Positions 1-40,275 of a stretch of 64,000 nt of DNA are shown here, in pieces. Each line of letters opens with the position of its first letter. Within the stretch, counting starts at the first letter, position 1. Position numbers and translations under genes: made by a program. Source of the stretch: Manduca sexta (Eukaryota; Arthropoda; Insecta; Lepidoptera; Sphingidae). The notes below the pieces were generated by a model. It was not told where the DNA came from and searched no databases. It saw only the letters and a program-made list of their open reading frames with translations. The DNA lies in NCBI RefSeq assembly GCF_014839805.1, contig NC_051134.1:14725170-14789169 (forward strand), written 5' to 3'.

Positions 1-39
1 ATTTACAATATATAAGACTTTCCAACTAGTAATACTTAC

Positions 40-28718
<28,679 letters not shown>

Positions 28719-28994
28719 CTGCGGAGTCAAATAGTCAGGTTAATTTTACATACTTGCATAATATACGACATATTTACCCAACTAATGTAGATATTATCGA
28801 AAACTTTGTTTTAAAAAAAAGATTTCCAAATAAAGATTTATTATTATTAAAAAAAATTATACCTTATTCTTAGATAAACGGCTTTTACGAGTTAGGTAGG
28901 CATAACCACCGCGTCAACGTTTTATCGAGCTTATCACATGATGAGCGATATAGGGCACAATTTCCAGTCTTGTAAATTGTAGTTTATTATTTTT

Positions 28995-29125
28995 AAATAA
29001 CTTAACCCCGAGGCTCGCCCCTATCACATCATGGGACGGAATACACACGGCAAAAATTGTTCCGCCAGTTGCGCCTTTGCCTACCCCTTCGTGGCTATAA
29101 AGGCACGAGTTGATTGACATTATAA
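28995..29125 (+). mobile_element. tRNA-derived SINE, copy 2 (body only)
   Basis: Matches the body of the other two SINE copies (cctatcacatcatgggacgg, then gttgcgcctttgcctacccc and a ggctataaaggc tail) but lacks the Pol III promoter head. It is 5'-truncated and about 280 bp upstream of the first recognised ADAM10 exon, in the opposite orientation to that gene. Confidence 0.75.
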
Positions 29126-29984
29126 CCTACCAAGTATTATTAAACATGTCTGCGAAATTATTTTTCGCAGTCAGTTTCTTTTTTCTGGTCATTACGGTGG
29201 TCAATGTTCGATAATTTGATTTTTTGTGGAGTCGTCTAGTCATTATCATCCCCATAACTAAAAGGAATGCAACGCCATGACACCTCGTTTATTAATATCT
29301 ATCAATCAGCTTCGGCTACAAACAGCTTACCTACTTACAGAAGTATTAAACTAATTTGTCCATAAGTTCACTCCAGAAAAACATTAATCAATTTTCGTTA
29401 ATGTTGCGCGTTTGGGTATAAAAAATATTGAGAAGTATTTTAATTAAAACATCCAAATCAGTAAAGTACTAAATTGCGGATAAAGTATTTAAGTATCTAT
29501 TTGATCTTATGACCTCCCACTTTCTACAGCGAGATCACATTTAAAGAAAGTTACAAATAAAGAAAAAAAAATACTCTATTTTATAATTCCAAACAAATGT
29601 ACACTGCTATTTTTCGGTCATAAGTCACTATTCTGCAACGATTTCAATACTTAACCTACTTAAACGGTAACTCAGAAAGAGCGATTTAATTACAATGTAC
29701 GCAGCTGAGAGGGCGTGTCGACTTTGCTTGTAAACTTACAAAGAAAACGCTATAAAACTTGATAGGTACATTGTAATTTCCACAATATCAAAACATTGTA
29801 GGGCTGAGGTTATTCAATAGTATACCATTCATAAATAATCCTTAATTTCGCGGCATATAATCATTTGTTACTGCATGTGAAATATTAAACCACCTTGATT
29901 TAACAACAGTAGAAAAGGAATTCATTATGTTACAGCTAAATAAAGAGCGAAGTTAGTCGCGGATCTGATGGTAAGACACGGTTT

Positions 29985-30295
29985 GTGTTTTTTCTATTGC
30001 TTTGAATGACGAGATGAGCTTGCCGTACGTCTCATGGTAAGCATACAACCGCCCATAAACAGTAGAAGCACCATCCAACCCCTTGAATTACAAAGTATTG
30101 TTTGGTATTCCACTTTGCTCGCTATACTGAGACATGAGATGATAAGCTATATTATGTTCAGTAGTTACACTGGCTACAATGTCCTTCAAACCGGAACACA
30201 AGAGTGACTATAGATTGTGCTTCGCGGTAGTTATAGACATTGCCGTGGTACCAATCCAGGCGGACTCTCACATATGAGGGACCCACCAATAAAGT
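29985..30295 (+). repeat. Dispersed repeat 'gacgagcttgccgt', copy 1
   Basis: ttctattgctttgaatgacg, agatgagcttgccgtacgtc, tcatggtaagc and accgcccataaacag, through aggcggactctcacatatga, align with 62885-63160. It is a dispersed SINE- or LINE-derived repeat of lepidopteran type with no coding capacity. Confidence 0.7.
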
Positions 30296-30354
30296 TGTGA
30301 TATTATGATGGTAAGATACGGGGATATCTACCTATACGGACTCATCAAACCATA

Positions 30355-30560
30355 CTTTTATACTGATATAATAAATGCGAAAGTTTGAATGTTTGTTATT
30401 TAATCACGCCAGAACGGCTGAACCGATTTAGATGGAATATAGCACAGTGATAGATTACAATCTGGATTATATAGGCTATTTTTTATCCTGGAAAATATAT
30501 AGCGTGACTTATATCGGATTTTTTTTCACAAGCGCTGTGTCGAGCGATAGCTAGTGCTAC
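30355..30560 (+). mobile_element. Non-LTR retroelement-type repeat fragment
   Basis: taataaatgcgaaagtttga, tcacgccagaacggctgaac, cgatttagatgg and tttttatcctgg are the recurrent strings of lepidopteran RTE-like 3' regions. The fragment is old and non-coding. Confidence 0.6.
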
Positions 30561-33500
30561 GTGTACGAAAGACCTACCTAATGTTCTTTGTAAAAAGTTA
30601 CGCATCTAGACAACCATACGTGATTATAAAATTTTCGAAGTTTTAATAAAATGTTTGCCAACAGCACTAATATTATATGACGTTGATTTAAGTTAAAATC
30701 TTTTTATAAATATAAATGTTTGCTAACAGCACTAAATTTATATGACGTTGATTTCATTTAAAACCTTTATATAAACACAAATAACACAACAGCCGACTTA
30801 ACTTAAAATATCTCTACTAAAATCTTATAGTCCGTCTTGGCTCGTTATTGTCATTGAAATAATGTTATTAACATTTTTACAGTCAGAAGCGAAACTTTCT
30901 AAACAAAATGAAACTTTGTTAAGTTAAACCGAATCTGTCTAAAGACTTTCTAGAGACAAGTAATTGAAACAAATGAAATTCAATAAAAGTCTTTACAAAA
31001 ACAAGAAAAGTTACGAAAGAACTTGAAGGAATAATTCGTTTGACGAAAAAAACTGCAGCGACAAGTTTTAGTTAAAACTTTGATGATATTGTAGTGCAAT
31101 AGTATTTAGTACGGTAAATTAAAAAAACTACTAAACATCTCTGATTCTACGCGAAAAAAAAAATCACGAAATAAAACGTAAAGAAAATTTTTGACTTTAC
31201 ACGTAAAATATATTTTTTAATTTATACGTAATATCAGCAAAAACATCATAAAAATTCCATGTTCAAAGATTTGTGCAGGCGAAGCTGCGAGACCACTAGT
31301 TTATTAATAAAAGCATCGCCAGAACGGCAGGTGAAGTGAGCATTTGCATAAAGCGATCATTACACAGCAGCCTTCTGAAGGTTTTTTAATTAAAATTTCA
31401 GAAGCGATAAACTACCGATAAATCATTATGATTGATGGCGTTTAACTGTCGAGAGAGTACACGGAATTTCAGCTGTATATTGAAATTAGTTAGTAAATAA
31501 TGTTGTGATTTTATTGTCCATTGGGCCTTTGTGAAACTGTGCTATAAATGTTGGTAAAAATGATTGATGTGACTCCATTGCAAACATTGAGGTTTTGATA
31601 CAAAAGGCCAAATTGAAATTGCCCATAATCATCAAAGGCAGAAAATATGAAGATATTGTTTTGTGAAAACTTTATTACGCTGAGTTTATTAAACGTAATT
31701 TTGCAATTTTAAGATCAGGTAAACTTTCTCAGAATCTCTTAATTGTAATTCTTTGTTTTATATTAAAATGATTTTCTTCCAAAATTTCATATAGAATTTT
31801 AAAATTAATTCAATTTTACGAAGGTAGTGGTAGTATTCACTTCAACTATTTCTCATTATTAAAAGTTACCGCACCTTCTATTATAAAAGCCAGATTCAGA
31901 GTATCGGTTCTCGTGAAATATAAAAATCTCATTTGAAGAGAAGAACAACATTGAGCATCAACCATATCGTATGCCTCGAGCCGCAATACATCACTTCAGA
32001 CGGAAATGTGAGATCCAAGTTGCCGTAATTGGAAAATCAAGAGCCATATTTCTCCAAGAGAGTTGGCTAGGCTTTGCACAGGTCTAGGATTCACGAGTTG
32101 GACTAGAATGGTTACGTTACGTAGATCAGCGTGGTGGATGGACCGGGGTGGAGGGATTTATACGGTCCATGTTCAAGTTAATCTGCTCGTGTTACTGCTA
32201 CTACAAAAAGCTAATATTGCGCAGGAACTCATGAAGAAATATACATGGCAAGTTTATTTATTTAAGGACCTCCAACGAAGGATACAGGGCATATAATAAA
32301 TACAATGTCGTAGCTAACTTTTAACTTGCCATATATATTTCTAATTAATTTTGGCATTGGGTAAGACAATTATTTATTAATTATATATTTATTAATATTC
32401 TAGATGATAAAAATAAATATGCACTAGCATGGTTATTATTAAATTATAAAATTCCAAAGCAGAATAATAATAGCAGTAGATATATTGAATAAAATAAAAT
32501 ATGAAAATAATTCAAGCGAGAAAAACGCAATTTTTTGTACAAATATCCAGATATACCCAAAAAGTTAAGCAAATTACACTCAGTGAAAATATAAAAGCTG
32601 GCAACGTGTGTAATGCAGTCGTGTTTGAACCTGATGTGAATGTAAAGTGTATAATTTTTCGCGCCATTTGCCCGTGGACGCAAGACTTGCACACCGATGG
32701 CGCAAGTTGGACGAGCCTTCCTCTTCAAAACGAGAATCTTCACGTTTTCTTTTAAACATATTACTTAAACGGCGTTTAATGTATTCTGCGTTTAACTTTA
32801 GGTAAATTTTAATTCCAATTTCAATTTGTTGTGATTGACTATATTATTTTTAAGATAATTCAGCCAAAGTTAAGTTGGAAAAGGTGAAAGACACACGTGC
32901 TTTATATATAAAAAAACGTCTGGCCGGGTGAAAATTAAAACAAAAATAAAGTATACAAATGTGCTAAAAAAAATATGTTGTAGTATTTACTTACGTGTTA
33001 AAATTACTATGGAGATAATTGGTTTTATAAGTATAAGTGTTAATTATTCTTTAGAGGTCAGAATAACAACACAAATAAAAGTTTGATCTTCATATTGTCA
33101 GTAGATGATTTAATTTGTACAGACCACAAATATGATGAAACTGATTGATATCTGAAGTCGTTTAAAAAGCTATCAATATGGACCAAGACGATTAGAAATC
33201 GAATGACAACAGTTATCAAACTATATTAATAACGGGCATTGTGTGCCGTGACGTAACCGAGCACCCATTGTATTCACTTTGACATTAATGATGAACTAAA
33301 ATCTATTCAGTTGGACGTCCATATAAACTTTCTCTATTACGGCATTTAAATATAAATCATGTTGCACACAAAATACAGCTATTGTTCAAACTAGTCCCAC
33401 AGAAGTGAATTTTAATTCACGAAGTTGTAATAGTCAGAGTTATTTGTCATAATTTTTAATTTGTCCATTCCGTTACCTATACGATATAATAATTATAGTA

Positions 33501-35582
33501 TCTTTTAAAAATCGTGCTAGTTTTTAATCATAGTCAGCCATATAAGCACCTGAACGAAATAAAAACTTCAAAACACGTTTACACATTAATTTAATCAAAA
33601 TATTAAATATAAAAATATTAAACCTTGTAAAAATTATTTTAGTGAAGATAAACCGATTGTTGATACGGATAGAAAAGTTGGAGCGCGATTCGAAATTTTA
33701 AGTTTGTTCAGGTATTTTGGTGGCTGACTGTATAATAGATGTTACTAGTAGCATCTTAACTCTCAATGCTGTTGCAATGGTAGAGTAAAAGTTAACGCTT
33801 ATTATATATCAACGCAATAAGTAAGACGTAAACGTACTATGTATTTTTTTAAACAAACGTCAAACACCAAAACAAATTAGTATCATGACTAATATTGTAA
33901 CAAAGTTATTATGATAACGCGTGGCTACACTAGGCTTCGTCTCGAAAAGCTAGAATTAATACCATTGAACGTTAGGCCACTCCAGCACACATTAAAGTTG
34001 AAAATATTATTTATTACTTACAATAGTTCTTTATAACTAGTGAAATGCAAATAATAGAGATAAAATACATCGAGAAAGTTGCAACAAATAAATAGTGAAA
34101 CTCATTTTTCCGACGAAAAGGTAAGGAACCCACGGAAACCAATATAGTGAAGGTAGTGACTTCAATGAAATACACGGAATTCCTGTTACTGTTGCAACTC
34201 GCTTTGCACTCGCCGTCTCGTCTATTTGCCACGGAATAAATAGAGTACTACACTTAGGTGAATTCACTATTGAGTAAAATATAAACTTCGTATTATATTG
34301 CTCACAAAGTGTTTGAAGTGTTATAATATACACCTATGAAAGACTCAATTATTTTATATATGCAATGACAAGAACAATATAGTGATTTCTAGAAGAGAAT
34401 CATAAGGTATATCAAATAAACTGGCTATCAGAATTGAATTTATACTTTCCTTAATATAGGCTACTTAGCGTGCACCGCCCCGCATGTCCTGCGGGCGGGT
34501 GTCTATTTTGGAGGAGCAAACAAAAGGTCCCCGATTGCAAGTATGTTGTACCCTATACAGCCTATTGATAAATCCGGCACTGCCAGACATCGGCTACAAA
34601 GTCAGTCCCTTGGGTGTCGTAACTGGTAAAACTGTAATTTATACTTTAACCTACTTTCATCGATACCTCGCAAACACGCTTCATCGACTTCACTCCCATC
34701 CTTATCATATTCAGCAGTAAATAGAACTAGAAACTTAGGCTAAAGAGTAGCGTTAACATATAAGTATTTTTTCGACGATTTTCTATAAAGAGCTTGCAAG
34801 TCTACTTATGGATATCACGGCGGGCGTTTCACGACGAATTTACCTTTATGGGAGCTGAATAAAATCTATAGCCTCCCCTCCGTGGCTTAATGAAGGCCGC
34901 CTGAATGCTTATTAGCCGCGATGCTGACTCACAGAAAGGTTTAATAGAAAAGAAAATCCTGCCTCGTCAGTGTACCGGCCCGTATTTTAGATTAGTTCCA
35001 GATTCGCTGATTAATACAATATGGGTTCCCATCGTTCCTCTGACTTGTCACAGGCAGATGAAAAATGCGCTCGCATTAAACATCAATGAGTGGATTTTGC
35101 GGTCGATGACGCCGTCCTGTATTTACATAATGTTAATAATGCTCCTGTGGTTCCCTTGTGATTAATATTTTTGTGTGTGCGGTATGAAAAATAATCCCTC
35201 TTTGATATTTATTTTAATGATTAAATATCAGTATTTTTGTTTTAACCAGTGGTTTTATATTGGTTTGGATTTTGAAGTTGTGGATTTATATTGGTTCAAA
35301 TAGAACGGGTATAGTATGGACGACTAATATGTTTTTTCTTTATAAACAATGGTACTTCTATGTTTTACAAATAACTATCTAAATTATTTTAAATATGAAC
35401 ATTTTTTAACAACCTAAAAGCAAAACTGATCCTCAATAGTCAGATGAAATTGTAGAGATCACACATTACTAACTTCTATTACAAACTCGTGTCGAAGTCC
35501 GTATAAATTTCAACTCAGAAGATCCGAAGTTGGTTGAAAGCGCGGCCTAACTAGGAAATGGCGAATATGTACGTGCTTAAAA

Positions 35583-35795
35583 TCATAAGAAACGAGTTCG
35601 CCGACTCCGACCTACCTGATATATATGCCAGTATTTTCTTAGCAAGCCGGTAGGCACCGGAGTTCTGACAACGGTATTGGATGCACTCGAGTAGCCACGG
35701 TTCGACATAAATGGGCTTCCATTAGATGCACCTCTTCGCCAATTGAAAGAAAACGAGGGAAAAACGAATTGCCGGTGCACTGGGTTTGAATACAT
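35583..35795 (-). other. GC-richer open segment ending at a donor-like site, unclassified
   Basis: The minus-strand frame from about 35795 runs MYSNPVHRQFVFPSFSFNWR... to ...RKYWHIYQ and is followed by CAG/GTAGGT near 35614. I do not recognise the peptide. It could be an exon of an unknown gene or, more likely, a decayed repeat. Confidence 0.25.
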
Positions 35796-37353
35796 TTCAA
35801 GAGTTCGATTCGAGCAATTTTTTTATTGGATAGCGTCTGTTGATTTAATGTTGCTCATTAATGGATTTTATAATATCGAACGTAAAGACTAGATTATAGT
35901 TAAATGCTAATATAACACAGTGTTTTATATGAAAATTATATAGAGTTCATATAAAAACACGACCTTTGTAATGGTAATTTTTAAATAAGCTCTATTCGCA
36001 ATTCGCATTGGTGTAGTTTCGATAATGTTATCAAATAGTGTTGATTAACATTTCTGGTGTGAATAATTGTGCAATCATTTTCTTTTGTTTGAAAATGAAC
36101 ACGTGTTTTTAGTTTATAAGCCAAATAACGATTTATAAAATGAAGATGATATAAATTATTGAACGTAAAATACATTTTCATGCGAGTCTCGACTCAAATA
36201 TACGAAAAATATTCTTGATTGTGCTGGCAAGACACATAAAACATCGCATAATTTTTTTTTTTATAGATGCATTTCACAAAAATTTCATAAAATAATTGAA
36301 CATGTAGTCATGATTTATTTTTATCATCATACGCACTTAAATATAGATGTTGTGCATAAAACGCTTTCTCTAGCAGGAACAAAATGAAAACGAACAAAAA
36401 TTCACTTCTGTAAGCCTCCTCGTACTCCGACGTATTGATATAATATATAAATATAAAATACAAATACTCTATGCGCCGTAGAGGATTTATATCTGTACCA
36501 AGTGTGACTTTATGAAACGAAACCTATGTTATTATGTTTTGATGTAGTGTCAGTACAATAAGCCACGCGATATTATCAAGTTAGTACGCTTGCTATATCG
36601 ATGGAATTCTTTGCACGGGCAAATCCCAAGTGGAAACTAACGTGTGTAGGCGAAGTTTTTTTACGACACCATATGAAGTTACGATGCGCCGTAATTCCAT
36701 TTGACAGCTGAGACGGTTATGTACAAGTAATTTAAAATAATGACTTTTTTCATTTCATTATAGGTAAGAAGGTATTTTATCTATATTTTTGTAGTTTATT
36801 TCTCGCTCTAGCCATTTTTTTCAGCAAAACGCAGTATATTGCTATGTGCTTTGTTATTTCAAGCTTGATTGGCGTTACTATTTACTATCAGAGAAGTGTT
36901 ATCAAGTCCTACAACTCAGACTTAGAATTAATACATAAGTCATTATATAATTTGCTTGAATTACCCCAGTGGCTGACATGTACAGAAAACATTTAACTTC
37001 CACAGTGCACAGAAAATCACTCGCAGATAATGCAACATACATATTTAACGATAAATAATGTTCTCTATTAGAAATAGCAAGCGACCTTCGTTAAGTAAAA
37101 GGTACGAAGAAGATATACAGTGTATACAAAACAAATCATCCATATTTACCAACAAATCTTTATCGAAACCCTTCCCAGAGTTGTGTCGGTATCTACGTTT
37201 ATATGTAACGTTTCGTTTTATCCTGCGTTATGTTTTCCTTATAGTCTGCAATATATGTACATACTTTATTTACAAATATGTTGGAAGTCGCTTGGTGACA
37301 ATAAGAGAACTATTCTATATCGCATTAATGTTTTTTGCGCCAATTTTTTTTAG

Positions 37354-37361
37354 GAAGAAAG
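37354..37361 (+). repeat. 8-bp target-site duplication of hAT copy A, left
   Basis: gaagaaag directly before the left terminal repeat, identical to 38942-38949. Eight bp is the hAT target duplication length. Confidence 0.93.
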
Positions 37362-37375
37362 TAGTGTTGCCCAAA

Positions 37376-37542
37376 TTCAGTCTTGGTCTTGCAGTCTTGG
37401 TCTTGTTCTTGCGTTTTTGCAAGACCAAGACCAAGAACAAGACCGCGTATTTTTAGCAAGACCAAGACCAAGACTGACCGTGCAAGACTTGAGCAAGAAC
37501 AAGACATAGCCTGCAAGACTCTTGCGTCTTGCAGCTAGGACT
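37376..37542 (+). repeat. Left subterminal CAAGAC array of hAT copy A
   Basis: Many copies of gtcttg followed by caagac in inverted orientation, for example gtcttggtcttgttcttgcg then gcaagaccaagaccaagaac. The array can fold on itself and pairs with the right-end array. hAT transposases are known to bind short subterminal repeats, so a binding role is likely but inferred. Confidence 0.85.
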
Positions 37543-38086
37543 TAGCGCTATTTCACTGAGTAGTTAGGTGTAACAGTTCGGTGTATAGGTAGGTACGCTT
37601 AGGAATTCTATGAGACGCAAAAACTGTATCAAAGAATATGAAAAACTGGACCTATGCGCATTACGACTAATTCCATAAACATAGCGAATAAAAAATATCT
37701 ATTACAATCAAACTGAGTGCATGCATAGCTATGTTTTAACCATCGGCACTTTGATAATGCGGCATCAAAGGTTTTGTACTTACTTCTCAAAGAAATTTGC
37801 CGCTTTTCGGAAGTACATGGTTATGATACACGCGCCGGCGGCTTCTTTTGAAATCTAAAACAATCGTTGCCGCCACGCCGAAATCATAACATTTGACACT
37901 ATTTGATTGCCGCCATAGGGCGTAGGTATACTCATGCAAAATAATTTCGAATTTTAAGAGTACCTACAGGTGTTCCAAAGAATAAATAAGTTTCAGAGTG
38001 CTTAGAATGAAAATGAATACATTATACTGATCACGCAAGTAGTATTATGATTGGGATAAAATGGTAAGGATAGCCCGACTAGAAAT

Positions 38087-38225
38087 TTAAAAGTGCGACC
38101 AATGGGGCCCCTCTTGGGGCCCACTTTGGGATGTCACGCAAAGCCCTCTTGGGCCCCCATTGGGAAATCCCAAATGGGCCCCCATTGGGAAATCCCAAAT
38201 GGGGCCCAATTGGGAAATCCCCATC
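38087..38225 (+). repeat. GGGCCC-rich minisatellite with three GGGAAATCCC motifs
   Basis: A 25-bp unit, roughly tgggcccccattgggaaatc plus ccaaa, repeats at 38162, 38187 and 38212. It is preceded by a looser run with ggggcccctc and ggggcccact. It lies in the replaced interior of hAT copy A. Confidence 0.85.
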
Positions 38226-38230
38226 AGATC

Positions 38231-38231
<1 letters not shown>

Positions 38232-38263
<32 letters not shown>
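38232..38263 (+). repeat. (CAAT)8 microsatellite
   Basis: Eight perfect CAAT units that end exactly where homology with hAT copy B resumes (tctaaagcatc). Confidence 0.97.
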
Positions 38264-38264
<1 letters not shown>

Positions 38265-38787
38265 TAAAGCATCATTAGTAATTAGAAAACATAGAAATAG
38301 GTTAAGTGATGAGTCAGCCAGATGGTTACTTTGTATTAATTCTTGGTCAAAAAAATTGATATAAAGTATCATAACCTAATGATAAAGCTGTTGATTAGTG
38401 TTGTATTTTATTTTTATTCAAATAAATGATAAATCGTAAAACTCTTTTATTAAATTTCTTATAAGTTGAAGGTTCAATCTCTTTCTAGACAGATAAGTAT
38501 TGTTCTTTAAAATACAGTCAAGTTATTGTAATTAATTTGTTTTTTTACATGTTTTAGCAAATGTAAGCTTATAAATCATAAATGTTTATTAAGAAACAGT
38601 TACTTCCATGGAAAACGACATATAGGTCAGTTGATTTTTCGAATTTCTTATCAAATCTTCAGTTATTTATTAATCTGCTTGATCTTTACTATGGCTATGT
38701 TAATTCAAGCTCACAATGTTCCAATTCTAATACGTTTTTCTAAGATTTAAAGTAAACTTTAATAAATAGTAATAGACTAATAGGTAA

Positions 38788-38930
38788 TTGCAAGACTTGC
38801 AAGACTCTTGCTGCAAGACCAAGACCAAGACCAAGACTGGGAGCGCAAGACCAAGACCAAGACCAAGATCAGGTGTATTGGCGCAAGACCAAGACCAAGA
38901 CTGGCTAAGTCTCGTCTTGTTCTTGCATTT
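38788..38930 (+). repeat. Right subterminal CAAGAC array of hAT copy A
   Basis: caagacttgcaagactcttg, then three blocks of caagaccaagaccaagac separated by short spacers, and finally gtctcgtcttgttcttgc. Repeated in copy B at 58393-58533. Confidence 0.88.
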
Positions 38931-38941
38931 GGGCAACACTA

Positions 38942-38949
38942 GAAGAAAG
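38942..38949 (+). repeat. 8-bp target-site duplication of hAT copy A, right
   Basis: gaagaaag directly after the right terminal repeat, identical to 37354-37361. Confidence 0.93.
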
Positions 38950-40084
38950 AACTCTTTGAATGAGCTGTTTTATCGATGCTTGAAATGCAACCATATTATA
39001 TAAGCGACAGATATACCGGTAATGAGTTATGTACATATTTGGAAAAGCCAGACTTTTCGGCGTTGATTTAGGTTTTGTATCTCTAGGTCAATGTTTATTT
39101 TTAAACTTTATTTTTATAAAGGAAATAGTTTAATTGTTATGATATTTTATTAAAATGAAACCCTCAAATACGTTTACTCAAAAGTTGATTGTCGCTTATA
39201 TCATTACCTTACAAGCGTCAATACGAAAAATAATTTAAATCAAATTTATCAATTTAGTCATTATCAATAAATCGTCATTTCGCCGATACCCTTAATGCTT
39301 AGGCGAAATTCATAAGTCTGTTTATGTTTCTTTAGTGTATGTAGCCCTTATTATATCAACTTATGTAATTATATTTAATTCCATAGCAGCTTGAATAATT
39401 TATAATAAATCGAATGACCTCTTTAATAATTATCAATTATGTTGTATCACTTCATAGCGCATCTTTATACAATGTACATGATTTATCAACAAGGCCCGCA
39501 ACTTTCAGTGTTGATAGACTAAAAATTCCTACACGGAATTAGATTGCATTCCTGGAATCGACAGGATGGCTTTAGGGATTCGATAGTTTGCTTCCTCATT
39601 CCTGCATTGCATAGTGTTCGGTTGCGGATTCAGCGATTTTATAAGCAAAATACAATTCTGCAGTGGATACTGATATTGACTCCTTCAATACATATTTGGA
39701 GTGGAAGGTAGGTGACGTAATGTTTAAGGAATAACGAACAAATATAATGCCATTGTTTTAGCTATTATTTAGTGTTTTATAGATTTAATCTCGCCGATTT
39801 TTTGTTTGTCATGGTTAACCTTGTTTGGTACAATCTTAGTAGGTAATATTGTGTATAATTAAAATTACTTTAGCAACTTAAAGTCTTAAACCTGACCTTT
39901 AGATGATCTTAATGTTTTTATAAAGATTAGAACGTATTTCACTTTTTTTGGGTGTAGTCTTAAAAACATTTCATCACCACAGGCCACTACATGTAGGTTA
40001 TAATGAAATCCTATATTACTAGAATTATAACATACATAAAGCATAAATTATAATGAACCTCCGCAAAACTAATTAGAATCATAT

Positions 40085-40275
40085 TCGAAATTTAAAACTA
40101 ACTTCGCAAACATGGCCGCCGCGCGCGGTTTTGAATTTGTGTGTGTGCATTCTAGAATTTCTAACATAGGGCCGGCCGAACAATCAACACTCGCAGTGCA
40201 AGTGGCTGAGCGATGAATAGCATGTATCCCGGCTTTTTTATCAGCCTCCTCGCAACCCTGCGCAGAACACTACAC
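40085..40275. other. GC-rich, CpG-containing stretch, promoter-like
   Basis: aacatggccgccgcgcgcgg and gggccggccgaacaatcaac stand out in AT-rich DNA. The composition and a gccgcc-flanked ATG resemble insect promoter or 5'-UTR DNA. No splice-compatible ADAM10 signal-peptide exon could be read from it on the minus strand. Confidence 0.25.

Larger units (their letters stand above)
37362..38941 (+). mobile_element. hAT-family non-autonomous transposon, copy A
   Basis: 1580 bp with a perfect 15-bp terminal inverted repeat (tagtgttgcccaaat and atttgggcaacacta) and 8-bp target duplications. The first ~300 bp are identical to copy B at 57372, and the last ~679 bp differ only by two single-base length changes that I could see. 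The interior, 37700-38263, is unrelated to copy B and removes the transposase segment. Subterminal CAAGAC/GTCTTG arrays mark both ends. The Gln/Asp-rich and Leu/Val-rich open frames here are translations of those arrays, not proteins. Confidence 0.93.

Noticed and set aside
31866..31930. Minus-strand MRFLYFTRTDTLNLAFIIEG frame ending near GTAAC
   Set aside because: Leaves phase 0 rather than one base and lacks a signal-peptide profile.
37058..37456. 132-codon hydrophobic plus-strand frame
   Set aside because: AT-rich composition gives Phe/Ile/Tyr-rich translations by chance, and the frame crosses the insertion point of hAT copy A.
38727..39003. Gln/Asp- and Leu/Val-repeat open frames on both strands
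   Set aside because: They are translations of the CAAGAC arrays at the hAT right end; the same happens at 58330-58849.
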